A DNA stretch of 52,412 bases from CAZEDU01 sp964511185. Its GTDB lineage: Bacteria > Myxococcota > Myxococcia > Myxococcales > Myxococcaceae. The stretch's first letter is position 1. Every line of letters starts with the position of its first letter. Under the pieces are notes generated by a model. It saw only the letters and a program-made list of their open reading frames with translations, ran no database searches and had not been told where the DNA came from. The stretch lies in assembly GCA_964511185.1 (NCBI GenBank), contig CAZEDU010000022.1, forward strand, positions 1 to 52,412. The letters run 5' to 3'. A program made the position numbers and the translations under genes. Shown here piece by piece: positions 38,449 through 46,513 of the stretch.

Positions 38449-39710
38449 GCTGAGGGCTCGAGCGCCAGCCGCACCAGCGTCACTTCCTTCACCCGCACCT
38501 GCACGTCGCGCTCTTCCGGGCGAAAGCCCGCGCGCTCGACGCGCAGCCGATGCGGGCCCACCGGCAGCGTGAGGAACGCGGGCGTGTTGCCCTGCGCCGC
38601 GCCGTCGATGAGGACCGCCGCGCTCGAGGTGAGCCCCTTCACCGTGGTGATGACGCGCAGCTCGCCGGTCTCGGCCGTGGGGTCGACGTCGAGCGAGGGC
38701 ACGAGCTCGATCTCGCTGGAGCTCAACATCGGCGGCTCGTCCTCCGCCACAGGCGCGCGCGGCGGGACGGTTGCGGGCCGCTTGCGCTTCTTTTCTCCTT
38801 TGAGCGCCTCGAGCACCGGCAAGGACAAGCCCGGGTGCGTCCGCTCCGCGCCCAAGCTGAAGCCCGCCTCGAGCTCGGCGAGCAGCTCGTGCACGCTCTG
38901 CTGCCTGCCGTCGGGCGCCTTCGCCATCGCGCGGGTGATGGCGCGCGCCACCGGCTTGGGCACGAAGCCCGAGAGCAAGGACGCGTCGGGCGGCGGCAGC
39001 GTCTTGTGCGCGTAGAGCACCTCGAAGTTGTTGTCGGCGACGAACGGCGGGGTGCCGGTGAGCAGCTCGAAGATCACCGCCCCGAGCGCGTAGACGTCGG
39101 CGCGCTTGTCGACCTCGGAGGTGCCCAGGATCTGCTCGGGCGCCATGTAGTAGGGCGTGCCGACCATCGCGCCCGGCTTGGTGAGCCCGGGGTTGCTCTT
39201 GTCGCGCGCCACGCCCAGGTCGAGGATCGTCGCGTGCCCTTCGGGCGACAGGAAAATGTTCTGCGGCTTGATGTCGCGGTGCACGAGCCCGTGGTGGTGA
39301 ATGAACGAGAGCCCCGCGCACACCTGCCGAACGACCTCGAGCGTCTCGACCGGTGAGAGCTTGCCGCCGGTGTCCCTCAAGCGGTCGGCCAGCGTGCGGC
39401 CCTCGAGAAAGCTCATCACCAGGAAGGGAATGGCGCCGCGCCAGCCGAACGAGAGCAGCTGAATGATGTTCGGGTGCCGAAGCGTGGTCATCAGCCGCGC
39501 CTCGCGCTCGAAGCGCGCCAGCACCTTCGACTTCTTGCTGTGCTCGGCCGAGAGGATCTTCACCGCCACCCGCGCGTTGCGCGTGAGGTCGGTGCCGCTG
39601 AACACCGAGCCCATCGCGCCCTGACCGATGCGCTCGATGAGCCGCCACCGGTCGTCGAGCACGTCGCCGGGCTTGGGGATGTAGGGTGCCTCGCCGGCCA
39701 TGGGGGCCAT
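38442..39710 (-). CDS. Ser/Thr protein kinase with C-terminal PEGA domain
   Basis: A 422-residue Hanks-type kinase. The catalytic domain (about 20-285) has the glycine loop GQGAMGSVF, ATP-Lys51 (VAVKIL), HRDIKPQN (144-151; Asp146), DLG (164-166, in place of DFG, common in bacteria), GTPYYMAPEQI and the ADVYALGAVIFELLTG region. A Lys/Arg/Pro-rich linker (about 310-335) leads to a PEGA domain (about 352-418; AAVLIDGAAQGNTPAFLTLP, RLRVERAGFRPEERDVQV). No TM segment is visible. In myxobacteria such kinases control development. ATG 39710 or 39701 can start it. FHA proteins (12451) are possible readers. Confidence 0.93.
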   Translation of the reverse strand: MAPMAGEAPYIPKPGDVLDDRWRLIERIGQGAMGSVFSGTDLTRNARVAVKILSAEHSKKSKVLARFEREARLMTTLRHPNIIQLLSFGWRGAIPFLVMSFLEGRTLADRLRDTGGKLSPVETLEVVRQVCAGLSFIHHHGLVHRDIKPQNIFLSPEGHATILDLGVARDKSNPGLTKPGAMVGTPYYMAPEQILGTSEVDKRADVYALGAVIFELLTGTPPFVADNNFEVLYAHKTLPPPDASLLSGFVPKPVARAITRAMAKAPDGRQQSVHELLAELEAGFSLGAERTHPGLSLPVLEALKGEKKRKRPATVPPRAPVAEDEPPMLSSSEIELVPSLDVDPTAETGELRVITTVKGLTSSAAVLIDGAAQGNTPAFLTLPVGPHRLRVERAGFRPEERDVQVRVKEVTLVRLALEPSAH

Positions 39711-39782
39711 GCTACCCCGGAAGAACCAGGTCTCTCGGCCCTACGTTGTCCCCAGTCCTCTGCGGAGCCTATTCTTTGGCGT

Positions 39783-39986
39783 ATGGCTTTGAGTGAAGAA
39801 ACACTTCCGCCCGATCCCGTCATCGAGGCCTACAAGAGGGACGTCGATCGCACGCTCCTTCGAGAGAACCTCAAGCTGACTCCCGATCAACGGGTTCGAA
39901 AGCTCGTTCGGCACCTTCAATTCGCGGCCGAGGTGCAACGAGCGGGGGCGAAGGCCTGGTCGAAGCCGGGTGGCTTAGATCGATGA
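39783..39986 (+). CDS. Small partner protein of nucleotidyltransferase cassette
   Basis: A 67-residue soluble protein (PPDPVIEAYKRDVDRTLLRE, then LKLTPDQRVRKLVRHLQF AAEVQRAG split). The DPVIEAYK-DVDRTLLRENL-LT-EQR pattern is one I associate with small proteins encoded directly upstream of DUF6036-type nucleotidyltransferase-like genes in many bacteria, a two-gene cassette resembling toxin-antitoxin pairs. Its stop overlaps the next ATG (ATGA). Base composition is less G/C rich than the flanks, which hints at transfer. Function is unproven. Confidence 0.75.
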   Translation: MALSEETLPPDPVIEAYKRDVDRTLLRENLKLTPDQRVRKLVRHLQFAAEVQRAGAKAWSKPGGLDR

Positions 39987-40213
39987 TAGGCCCTGCGGAT
40001 TTTGGTGGGCTTCTTCATCGCCTTGCGAAAGAGGTAGGAGGAGGAGGGTACGATCAGCTCATCGGTGAAAGCACGGTCCTGCACATGTTCGACTGTGATT
40101 GTCCCTGTCTGAATTTGGGCGCGCTGATTCGTGTGAAGCGAGCGGCTGGCCGGCCGAAGGATTTGGAGGCCATCGCTGAGCTGGAGGCCCTGCAGGAAGA
40201 AAGACAACGCTGA
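39983..40213 (+). pseudogene. C-terminal remnant of a nucleotidyltransferase-like protein
   Basis: This 76-residue frame starts by ATGA overlap with the small partner gene. It matches only the last half of the cassette's usual second protein: GGLLHRLAKEVGGGGYDQL, then LNLGALIRVKRAAGRPKDLE and the final AELEALQEE. The family normally has about 80-100 more residues in front, holding the GS...DxD metal site. None of that is present here, so the enzyme should be inactive. Most likely an internal deletion fused the C-terminal part directly behind the partner gene. The G/C content is below that of its neighbours. It could still be translated. Confidence 0.6.
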
Positions 40214-40306
40214 CCCTCGGCGGCGTCTCCGCATCCGCCAAAGCAGGAAACTTCCGCGCGCTGGGCCCGAAAAACAAATACCCCACCGTTTTTCGGAGCT
40301 TGCTCG

Positions 40307-42724
40307 ATGGCAGGGCCGATTTTACTGAGATCTCCAGGGACAGCGCCCTCTCCATCCGTCCGTCCGGCGGTGCGCCGGGGACGTTCGCTTCAAGGCTGGG
40401 CGACGGCGCCTGCCCGCCGAGAGCGACTGACGACGCAGCCTTCGCGCGCTGAAGCCGCCACCCGCTCGCAATACGGCACGAAGCAGCTCGACCTGGTGAC
40501 CTTCGACCCCGGCGCCCCGATGGTCTTCGGCGGCCGCGCGCCCGCGCGCTTCATGGCCGGCGAGACCATTCGCTTCGAGACCAAGGCGACCTGGCTCGAC
40601 CCGCGCCCGCTGCAGGTCTTCGTTCGCTACCGCGAGACCGGCCCGAAGCAGGGACCGTGGAAAGAGCTTCCGATGCGCGAGCGCGACGACGCCGCGCCGG
40701 GCAACTACGTCGCCGAGCTCAAGCTCGACCGCGGCGGCAAGTACGAGTACGCCCTGGAGGCGCGGCCCGACGAGTACGGCGCGGTGCTGCGCAGCCTCCG
40801 GCTCAACCACCAGGCGGGCAAGGCGGACCTGGTCCGTCATGACCTCGACGCGGCGGCGCTCCTGCTCGAACAAGCGGCGCAGCGGGCCGAGCCTGGCTCG
40901 AAGGACCACACCGCGCTCGTCAAGGCGGCGGCGAAGGTCCGGGCGGGCAAGCGCGACGCCATCCCCGCCGCGCAGAAGATGGTCGAGCTCGCGGGGAAAT
41001 ATCCGAACCGAAAGCTCGCGAACTTCCTGCTCCCGCCCATGGCGCCCGACGTCCCGCCGCGCGCGTGGGCGGAGGTCGGCCCGACGGATCCGCCGCCGTA
41101 CGTGCAGCGCGTTCCGCTCTACGTCGAGGAGAACCCGCTCGCGGCGCGCGGCTTCTGGTACGAGGTCTTCCCGCGCAACCACGGCGGCTTCAAGGGCGTG
41201 ACGAAGCTTTTGCCGTACATGCAGGAGATGGGCGTCGACGTCCTCTACTTCCCGCCGCTCTCGCCGATTGGAAAGACCAACCGCTTGGGCCGCGACAAGG
41301 CGCCGCTCCAAGAGGGCGATCCTGGCAGCCCGTGGGCGATCGGAAACGAGGAGGGGGGCCACGGGGCCATCGACCCGGCGCTCGGCACCGAGAAGGACTT
41401 CATCCGCTTCGTGAAGGCGGCGCAGCGGCGCAACATCGAGCCGGCCATCGACCTGGTCCTGCAGGCCTCGCCGGATCACCCGTGGGTGACCCAGGACCCG
41501 AGCAACCCGCGCTACCACTGGTTCGAGCGCTACCCTGACGGCACCTTGAAGCCGGCGACCAACCCGCCCAAGGTCTACCCGGACGTCACCCAGTTCAGCT
41601 TCTACGACGCGAATGGCCAGCCCCGGATGGATCTCTGGGAGGCGATTCGCGACGAAGCGGTGATGCCGTGGCTCCAGCGCGGCGTGCGCGTCATCCGCAT
41701 CGACAACCCCCACACCAAGGCCAAGGCGTTCTGGAGTTGGCTGCACGACGAGATTCGCGGCCTTCACCCCGAAGCGCGGGTCGAGCAGCGCTTCCCCGAC
41801 GTGGTGACGCAGGGCGAGTCGTTCACCGACCCCAACAAGCAGGCCGGCCTCTCGACGTCTGGCATCAGCCACATGGTCTCGCCCTTCGCTTGGCGCAGGC
41901 ACTTGACCGGCGGCCCGGGCAACGAAGGCGTCATCGAGGAGTTCTCTCTGCACCCCGACACCGGCCCTTGGGACGGCAAGGCCGGGCGCATCATGCGTCC
42001 TTTCCGCTGGGTCGCGACGCCGGACATCCTCGAGCGCGACCTGCAGTTCGCTTCGCCCGCGCGGTTCCGCCACCGCGCCGCGCTCGCGGCGATGGGATCG
42101 CCGTTGTGGGGCTTCCACAGCGGCATCGAGCTGTTCGAGAACGTGCCGCGGCCGCTCGACCGCCCGCTGCCGCCCGGGGTGAAGCGCGTCGCGCCCGAAG
42201 CGCGCGACAACTTCCTGCGCGAGCTGTTCGGCGAAGACAACCTCGAAGGTTGGGAAAGCCGCTTCGCTCACGAGCAAGGGAACAACGACAAGTACTTCCC
42301 TCAGAAGAGAGACCTGCTGGGGGCGGCGGCGTCGGGCCCCGACGCGTCGATGGCGCCGTTCGTCGGGCTCCTCAACCGAATCCGCAAGGCCAACCCCGCG
42401 CTGCTCGAAGACAAGAACTTCGTCCCGCTCGAGGTGCGGGACGCGTTCGGCAGCCCACACCAGAACGTCGCCTTCTTCATGAAGAAGTCTTCGGACGGGA
42501 AGAACCGGGTCCTCGTCGCGGTGAGCCTGTCGGACGAGATGCACCAGATTCAGTTTCCGGTCCCGTACGAGCAGCTCGGGCTCGACCCGAGCCGGCCGGT
42601 GCACCTCACCGAGCACACCACCGGCAAGCGGGTGCGGTGGAACGGCCCGCACATCGCCCCGGGCGTAGGGACGGAGCTGACGCCCGAGATGCCGTTCAAG
42701 GTCTGGTCCGTCGACACCGTTTGA
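40307..42724 (+). CDS. glgE: Alpha-1,4-glucan:maltose-1-phosphate maltosyltransferase-like enzyme (GlgE family)
   Basis: An 805-residue GH13_3-type enzyme. GlgE transfers maltose from maltose 1-phosphate to glucan chains. An N-terminal domain with DUF3416-like features spans about 60-170. The catalytic barrel has GSPWAIGNEEGGHGAIDPAL, LQASPDHPWV, the nucleophile Asp466 (VIRIDNPHTKA), the likely general acid Glu504 (TQGESFTDPNK) and Asp573 (VATPDILERDL). The first 50 residues are basic and low-complexity. ATG 40307 with GGAG eight bases upstream is used. Unusually, the treS / maltokinase / glgB genes that supply maltose 1-phosphate are not adjacent. Length exceeds typical GlgE (about 660-700). 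Confidence 0.88.
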   Translation: MAGPILLRSPGTAPSPSVRPAVRRGRSLQGWATAPARRERLTTQPSRAEAATRSQYGTKQLDLVTFDPGAPMVFGGRAPARFMAGETIRFETKATWLDPRPLQVFVRYRETGPKQGPWKELPMRERDDAAPGNYVAELKLDRGGKYEYALEARPDEYGAVLRSLRLNHQAGKADLVRHDLDAAALLLEQAAQRAEPGSKDHTALVKAAAKVRAGKRDAIPAAQKMVELAGKYPNRKLANFLLPPMAPDVPPRAWAEVGPTDPPPYVQRVPLYVEENPLAARGFWYEVFPRNHGGFKGVTKLLPYMQEMGVDVLYFPPLSPIGKTNRLGRDKAPLQEGDPGSPWAIGNEEGGHGAIDPALGTEKDFIRFVKAAQRRNIEPAIDLVLQASPDHPWVTQDPSNPRYHWFERYPDGTLKPATNPPKVYPDVTQFSFYDANGQPRMDLWEAIRDEAVMPWLQRGVRVIRIDNPHTKAKAFWSWLHDEIRGLHPEARVEQRFPDVVTQGESFTDPNKQAGLSTSGISHMVSPFAWRRHLTGGPGNEGVIEEFSLHPDTGPWDGKAGRIMRPFRWVATPDILERDLQFASPARFRHRAALAAMGSPLWGFHSGIELFENVPRPLDRPLPPGVKRVAPEARDNFLRELFGEDNLEGWESRFAHEQGNNDKYFPQKRDLLGAAASGPDASMAPFVGLLNRIRKANPALLEDKNFVPLEVRDAFGSPHQNVAFFMKKSSDGKNRVLVAVSLSDEMHQIQFPVPYEQLGLDPSRPVHLTEHTTGKRVRWNGPHIAPGVGTELTPEMPFKVWSVDTV

Positions 42725-42801
42725 GCGAAGCGTCATCCTCGAATGACACGCGGCGCCGCAGGTCCTCTCTCTGAGGGGCGGCATAGTAGGCTGTACGCGT
42801 G

Positions 42802-44637
42802 ATGGAGCTTCGTCCACTCATACCGCTCGCGCTGCTCGTGGGCGCGCAGGGTTGGGCGCAGAGCCTCCAATTCACCTCGGCGCCGCAAACCTTGAGCTAC
42901 GGGATGCCGTCGGCGCCTGTGACGGTCAGCCGGTTTCACCCCGACGGCAGCTTGTGGAGCACCGGCGCGCCGAGCCTGTCGTTCACCGTCAGCTCTGACT
43001 CGCCGCAGGGGGAGTTCTCGCCCACCGCGTCGGCCTTCTCGTGGAGCTCGACCCACACGGTCAGCTTCGCCGCCAACTCTGGCGTCAGCGCGCCGTTCTT
43101 CTACCGCGACGGAAGGCTCTCGACCGCCACGCTGACAGTGGACGGGGACGGTAGCTTCCAGGACGCCGTCCGCGTGTATCCGGTCAGCCCGAACGGTTTC
43201 GCCGACGACCTCGAGCTGGGCGGCATCGAGCTGTTCGACGACCCGCCGGGGCGCTGGTCGGAGGACAGCACCGACACGGGGAACGGGCTGGCGGTGGACC
43301 CGGAGGCCGCGCACCGCGGCGCCCTAGGGTTGCGGTTCGTGGACACGAGCGCGGCGAGCGGCTCGGTGGGCTTGGGAGCCCACGCCACGCGCTTTCTCGC
43401 CCGCATGTTGCCCAACACCTACGCCCGGGCATGGGTGAGGGTGGCCAGCACGAACGCGCAGGGAACGTTCGTCTTCCTCAACCTCCACGGCGCCGGGCCG
43501 ATCTCGAGCCCGCTCCTGGACCTTCACCTCGACCCGCCCGCGACCGTGCGCTTGAGCGGCTTCGGCCTGGTCGGAGGCTCGCCGCAATACGCCAACAGCC
43601 CGAACACCGCCGACCTGACCGTGGGGCAATGGCACCTCATCGAGGTCGCTCTCGTCGGCGCGGGGACCGCGTCGGCCGAGCGGAAGCTGTGGGTCGACGG
43701 CCAACACGTGGCCACCCGCACGGTCAATTGGACCGGTGTCCAGCCGAACAAGCTCAGCGTCGGCGCGCCCTGGTACGACGACCGGACCTTCATGGGGAGC
43801 CTCCACTTCGACGACGTGCGGGTCTCGGCCGCGCCGCCGGCGAGCCGCATCACGCTCCCCCACGCGCCTTCGCTCGTCAGCGGCGTCTGCGCGCCCATCG
43901 CGTTCGGTCTCGCGCACTCGGAGCCGGAAGGCCCGGCGCCGGCGCCGTATGACGTCTCGCTGTCGCTGGCGGTCGACGGCGGCGCCGAGCTCTACGCCGA
44001 CCCCGCGTGCACCACGCCCACCCCCACGGTCACCATTCCGGCCGAGGCCACGCAAGGAACAGCCTACGTGCACGCGGCGCAAGCAGGCGTCGCGACCGTC
44101 ACCGCCACCCACCCCGACTTCCTCGACGCGCCCGAGCCGGGGACGCTGGTGTTCTCGCCGCCTCCTCCCGACGGTGGCGATGACGGCGGTGTGACCGGTA
44201 CGCCAGGTCCTGGGCCCGAAGGCCCCGGGGCGCCACCGCAGCTCGTCGCGTACGCGGCGACCGAAGCCACCTGCGGCATGGCTTACGACTCGGCCGAGCC
44301 TGGTCCCGTCGCGCTCGGAGCCGGGCCGCTCGTCTTCTCCCTCGCGTCAGACGCCGACGCGGTGCCCGAAGGCATGTCCATCGACGCCCACACCGGCCGC
44401 GTGCATTGGCCGCTCGTTCGACTCGCGACGGGGACCTACCGCTACCGGCGCACCGTGCACGGCCCAGGAGGCGTCGACAGCCAGGAGCTGCTCTTGAACG
44501 TCGACTGCACCCCGCGCCACCTCCGCGTCGGCTGCGGCTGTCAGGCGGACGCCTCCCCCCTGCCATGGCTCGAGGCGCTGCTCCTGCTCGCGCTCGTCAG
44601 GAAGGTGCGCCGGGGAGCGCGAAACGTTAGCCATTGA
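42802..44637 (+). CDS. Secreted LamG-like protein with MYXO-CTERM-like tail
   Basis: A 611-residue exported protein. The signal peptide ends near GWAQS. A concanavalin/LamG-like domain (about 145-345) carries WHLIEVALVGAG, LWVDGQHVATRTV and LHFDDVRVSA; a Big-type or Ig-like region follows (about 360-455), then a Pro/Gly-rich spacer and a cadherin-like segment (AGPLVFSLASDADAVPEGM). The end has a VGCGCQAD Cys cluster, a hydrophobic stretch (PWLEALLLLALV) and a basic tail (RKVRRGARNVSH). This closely recalls the MYXO-CTERM sorting signal of Myxococcus. It is probably a surface-anchored binding protein. ATG 42802 (or GTG 42799) is chosen. Confidence 0.8.
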   Translation: MELRPLIPLALLVGAQGWAQSLQFTSAPQTLSYGMPSAPVTVSRFHPDGSLWSTGAPSLSFTVSSDSPQGEFSPTASAFSWSSTHTVSFAANSGVSAPFFYRDGRLSTATLTVDGDGSFQDAVRVYPVSPNGFADDLELGGIELFDDPPGRWSEDSTDTGNGLAVDPEAAHRGALGLRFVDTSAASGSVGLGAHATRFLARMLPNTYARAWVRVASTNAQGTFVFLNLHGAGPISSPLLDLHLDPPATVRLSGFGLVGGSPQYANSPNTADLTVGQWHLIEVALVGAGTASAERKLWVDGQHVATRTVNWTGVQPNKLSVGAPWYDDRTFMGSLHFDDVRVSAAPPASRITLPHAPSLVSGVCAPIAFGLAHSEPEGPAPAPYDVSLSLAVDGGAELYADPACTTPTPTVTIPAEATQGTAYVHAAQAGVATVTATHPDFLDAPEPGTLVFSPPPPDGGDDGGVTGTPGPGPEGPGAPPQLVAYAATEATCGMAYDSAEPGPVALGAGPLVFSLASDADAVPEGMSIDAHTGRVHWPLVRLATGTYRYRRTVHGPGGVDSQELLLNVDCTPRHLRVGCGCQADASPLPWLEALLLLALVRKVRRGARNVSH

Positions 44638-44700
44638 TTTCCTGCCGTTGACGGTCGAAGAAGCGACGGAGCGGTCCGCGTCGTTCGACTGGAGGGAAGC

Positions 44701-45183
44701 GTGGTGACCAAGGGGCGGCGAGCCACGCTCGCCGGCGCAACAGTGGATGCCAAAGTCATCGCCGACTTTCGACGCCGGCTGAGGTCGGCGGGCTTGCGGA
44801 GCACGGCCCCTCGGTTGACCGTGCTGCACCGCCTTTTCGAGACGGGGAAGCCGCTCAGCCACGCCGAGCTGACGGACGCTCTGGTGCACAGCGGCTTCGA
44901 CCGGGTGACGGTCTACCGCAACTTGAGCGACCTCGCGGCGGCGGGGCTCGTCACTCGCACCGACCTCGGCGACCACACTTGGCGGTTCGAGCTTCAGGGC
45001 GAAGCGGAAGGGCAAGACCATAAGTCGCAGCATCCCCACTTCACCTGCACCGAGTGCGGCGCGGTCACCTGCCTGCCTGAAGAGGCCATCGGTCTGAACC
45101 CCCGCGCGCGAGGGCTCCCGAAGGCGGTCGCGCGAAGAGCGGTTCGCGTGACGCTGCAGGGGCCGTGCGACGACTGCCTTTAG
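44701..45183 (+). CDS. Fur-family transcriptional regulator (Fur/Zur/PerR type)
   Basis: A 160-residue metal-responsive repressor. The N-terminal winged helix (about 20-90) has LRSTAPRLTVLHRLFETG and VTVYRNLSDLAAAGLVTR, both Fur-fold signatures. The dimerisation/metal part has His92, His107, the H111-P-H113 pair in HPHFTCTECG, and two structural-zinc CxxC pairs, Cys116/Cys119 and Cys156/Cys159 (GPCDDC). The ligand set does not settle whether it senses Fe, Zn or peroxide; the HPHF in place of Fur's HHDH is atypical. The start is GTG 44701. It is convergent with the His-x3-Asp protein (stops overlap by 4 bp) and lies close to the palindrome at 45765. Confidence 0.9.
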   Translation: MVTKGRRATLAGATVDAKVIADFRRRLRSAGLRSTAPRLTVLHRLFETGKPLSHAELTDALVHSGFDRVTVYRNLSDLAAAGLVTRTDLGDHTWRFELQGEAEGQDHKSQHPHFTCTECGAVTCLPEEAIGLNPRARGLPKAVARRAVRVTLQGPCDDCL

Positions 45184-45680
45184 ATGGGCGAGCCCAGGAC
45201 CCGCGCCATGTCGGCGCGCGCGTGGGCCATGTCGGATTCGGCATGGCTCCAGTCGTCCAGCGCGTGCCGGGCAAGCCCGCGCACCTCGGACGACCGGGAC
45301 AGCAGCATGAGGTTCTTGAGCTGGTACCGGGCGCCCTTCAGGTCGCCCTCGGCGTGCGCCACTTGCTTGGCCGCGCGGCGGACGTGGCCTTCCAGACGGG
45401 GGAAGGCGGAATCGCGAAGCGCGCGCTGCGCGCCGATCAAGTCGGTGGTCGCGAGCTTGAGGTCCCCTTGGGCGTGGCTCACCCGCTCACCGGCCTGGGC
45501 CGCGAAGCGCAGCGCGGCAGCTTGCCGTTGATCGCCTGATCCCGCTCGAAGGCGGGCGACGACCCCGGACAGATCCGCCCTCGAGTGGGTCAGGTCGGCC
45601 CCTGCATGGCGCAGGTCGGCACGTGCATGGGTCAGGTTGGCGCGGGCTTGGCTCGGGATCATCGGTCGGAAGAGACGCAT
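45180..45680 (-). CDS. Helical protein with eight His-x3-Asp motifs
   Basis: A 166-residue cytoplasmic-looking protein, predicted almost all helical. It begins with four seven-residue repeats (11-38: QARANLT, HARADLR, HAGADLT, HSRADLS). The motif H-x3-D recurs eight times: 18/22, 25/29, 32/36, 69/73, 109/113, 139/143, 146/150 and 153/157. A His and an Asp one helical turn apart is a classic geometry for binding a metal ion such as Zn2+. I do not recognise the family. Context: next to a Fur-family regulator and diverging from a Fur-box-sized palindrome. ATG 45680 has AAAGGAG about nine bases upstream. Metal binding is a hypothesis. Confidence 0.75.
   Translation of the reverse strand: MRLFRPMIPSQARANLTHARADLRHAGADLTHSRADLSGVVARLRAGSGDQRQAAALRFAAQAGERVSHAQGDLKLATTDLIGAQRALRDSAFPRLEGHVRRAAKQVAHAEGDLKGARYQLKNLMLLSRSSEVRGLARHALDDWSHAESDMAHARADMARVLGSPI
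45586..45648. repeat. Three 21-bp tandem units encoding heptads
   Basis: Units 45586-45606, 45607-45627 and 45628-45648 share TGG-N2-CAGGTCGGC-type cores (the third has GGTTGGC) and a GCA or GCT end. A fourth, more diverged unit precedes them at about 45565-45585. On the minus strand each encodes one H-A/S-x-A-D-L-x heptad of the gene at 45180. The repeat is therefore in-frame coding sequence, grown by duplication, and not a CRISPR or iteron. Confidence 0.8.
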
Positions 45681-45764
45681 GGCGATGCACTCCTTTGGTT
45701 GGGTGGTGGAGATGCATTCGTTATCGGACCTGTCTCAATAAAGTTTCTTTAGTCACCGTGGATA

Positions 45765-45787
45765 TAAATGCATCTTAATTGCATTTA
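45765..45787. promoter_or_regulatory. Perfect 8-7-8 palindrome, candidate Fur/Zur-type operator
   Basis: TAAATGCA (45765-45772) and TGCATTTA (45780-45787) form an exact inverted repeat around seven bases. Total length is 23 bp, with AAATG/CATTT ends resembling gammaproteobacterial Zur boxes as I remember them. TATAAAT at 45763-45769 could be a -10 for the rightward lipoprotein gene, so bound protein would block it. The site lies in an A+T-rich island between divergent genes (starts at 45680 and 45843), 580 bp from the end of the Fur-family gene. Binding is inferred. Confidence 0.55.
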
Positions 45788-45842
45788 GTCGAGATTTCGT
45801 GCGATGGGGCCTCCTCCAGCTCGAAACGGTGAGGTGTACGTC

Positions 45843-46508
45843 GTGCGAAGAGGTCGTCTCGTAGTGGGTTGCGCTTTTGCCCTTTGGGTGGGCGCTTGCG
45901 GTCTGCCGGTCCCTGAGGGCTCGTCTCTGGTGCCCGACCCGATTGAAACGGTGGCTCCTGAGCCGGGCGACGTCGACGGTGGGCAGACGGATGTGGCGGA
46001 GAAGAAGGATGCCGGGCAGCCCGTGGCGCCGGTCGCGGACGCGGGCGTGAGCGATCCCGACGGCTGCGGTCCGAACGGAAGCCAGCATGGCAACCACTGC
46101 CACTGCGACCCGGGCTACATCGAGGTTCAGCTCTACTGCGTGGCGGCTCCGGCCTGCACCGACGACGGCCACGAAGACAACGACACCGACGCGACCGCCA
46201 CGCCCTGGGACGTCTCGATGAACGGCACGCCGTTGACCGCCTGCGTGGGGGACGATGATTGGTACACGGTCGACGCGCAGCGGGGGCAGCAGCTGAAGGT
46301 CAAAATCGAGTTCAAGCACGCCCAGGGCGATCTGGACTTGGCGCTGTGGTCGCCCAGCAACTACGGCCAGGCGGACGCAGTCAGCGTCGGCGAGGCGGAC
46401 GTGGAGGAGATCGTCTTCACCACCACGGAAGCAGGGCCGCACTACATCCTGGTGCTGAATGGCTCGACCACGGTGAACGCCTACTCGATGACGGTCGAGG
46501 TGAAGTAG
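45843..46508 (+). CDS. Lipoprotein with PPC-like domain
   Basis: A 221-residue exported protein. The lipoprotein signal is VRRGRLVVGCAFALWVGACG (lipobox VGAC). An Asp/Pro/Glu-rich linker (about 28-65) is followed by a small Cys/His module (CGPNGSQHGNHCHCDPGY) with EGF-like spacing, a second Cys pair, and a PPC-type beta-sandwich (about 115-220; HEDNDTDATATPWDV, CVGDDDWYTVDAQRGQQL, HYILVLNGSTTVNAYSMTV). The fold is like the repeats of the lipoprotein at 19506. GTG 45843 is used because GGTGAGG lies eight bases before it and it yields the signal; ATG 45804 would put 13 extra residues in front. The palindrome at 45765 sits in its promoter region. Confidence 0.8.
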   Translation: MRRGRLVVGCAFALWVGACGLPVPEGSSLVPDPIETVAPEPGDVDGGQTDVAEKKDAGQPVAPVADAGVSDPDGCGPNGSQHGNHCHCDPGYIEVQLYCVAAPACTDDGHEDNDTDATATPWDVSMNGTPLTACVGDDDWYTVDAQRGQQLKVKIEFKHAQGDLDLALWSPSNYGQADAVSVGEADVEEIVFTTTEAGPHYILVLNGSTTVNAYSMTVEVK

Positions 46509-46513
46509 GGGCC

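Noticed and set aside
45586..45648. Tandem repeats as a possible CRISPR array or iteron
   Set aside because: Units are 21 bp without spacers, in frame, and encode protein heptads.
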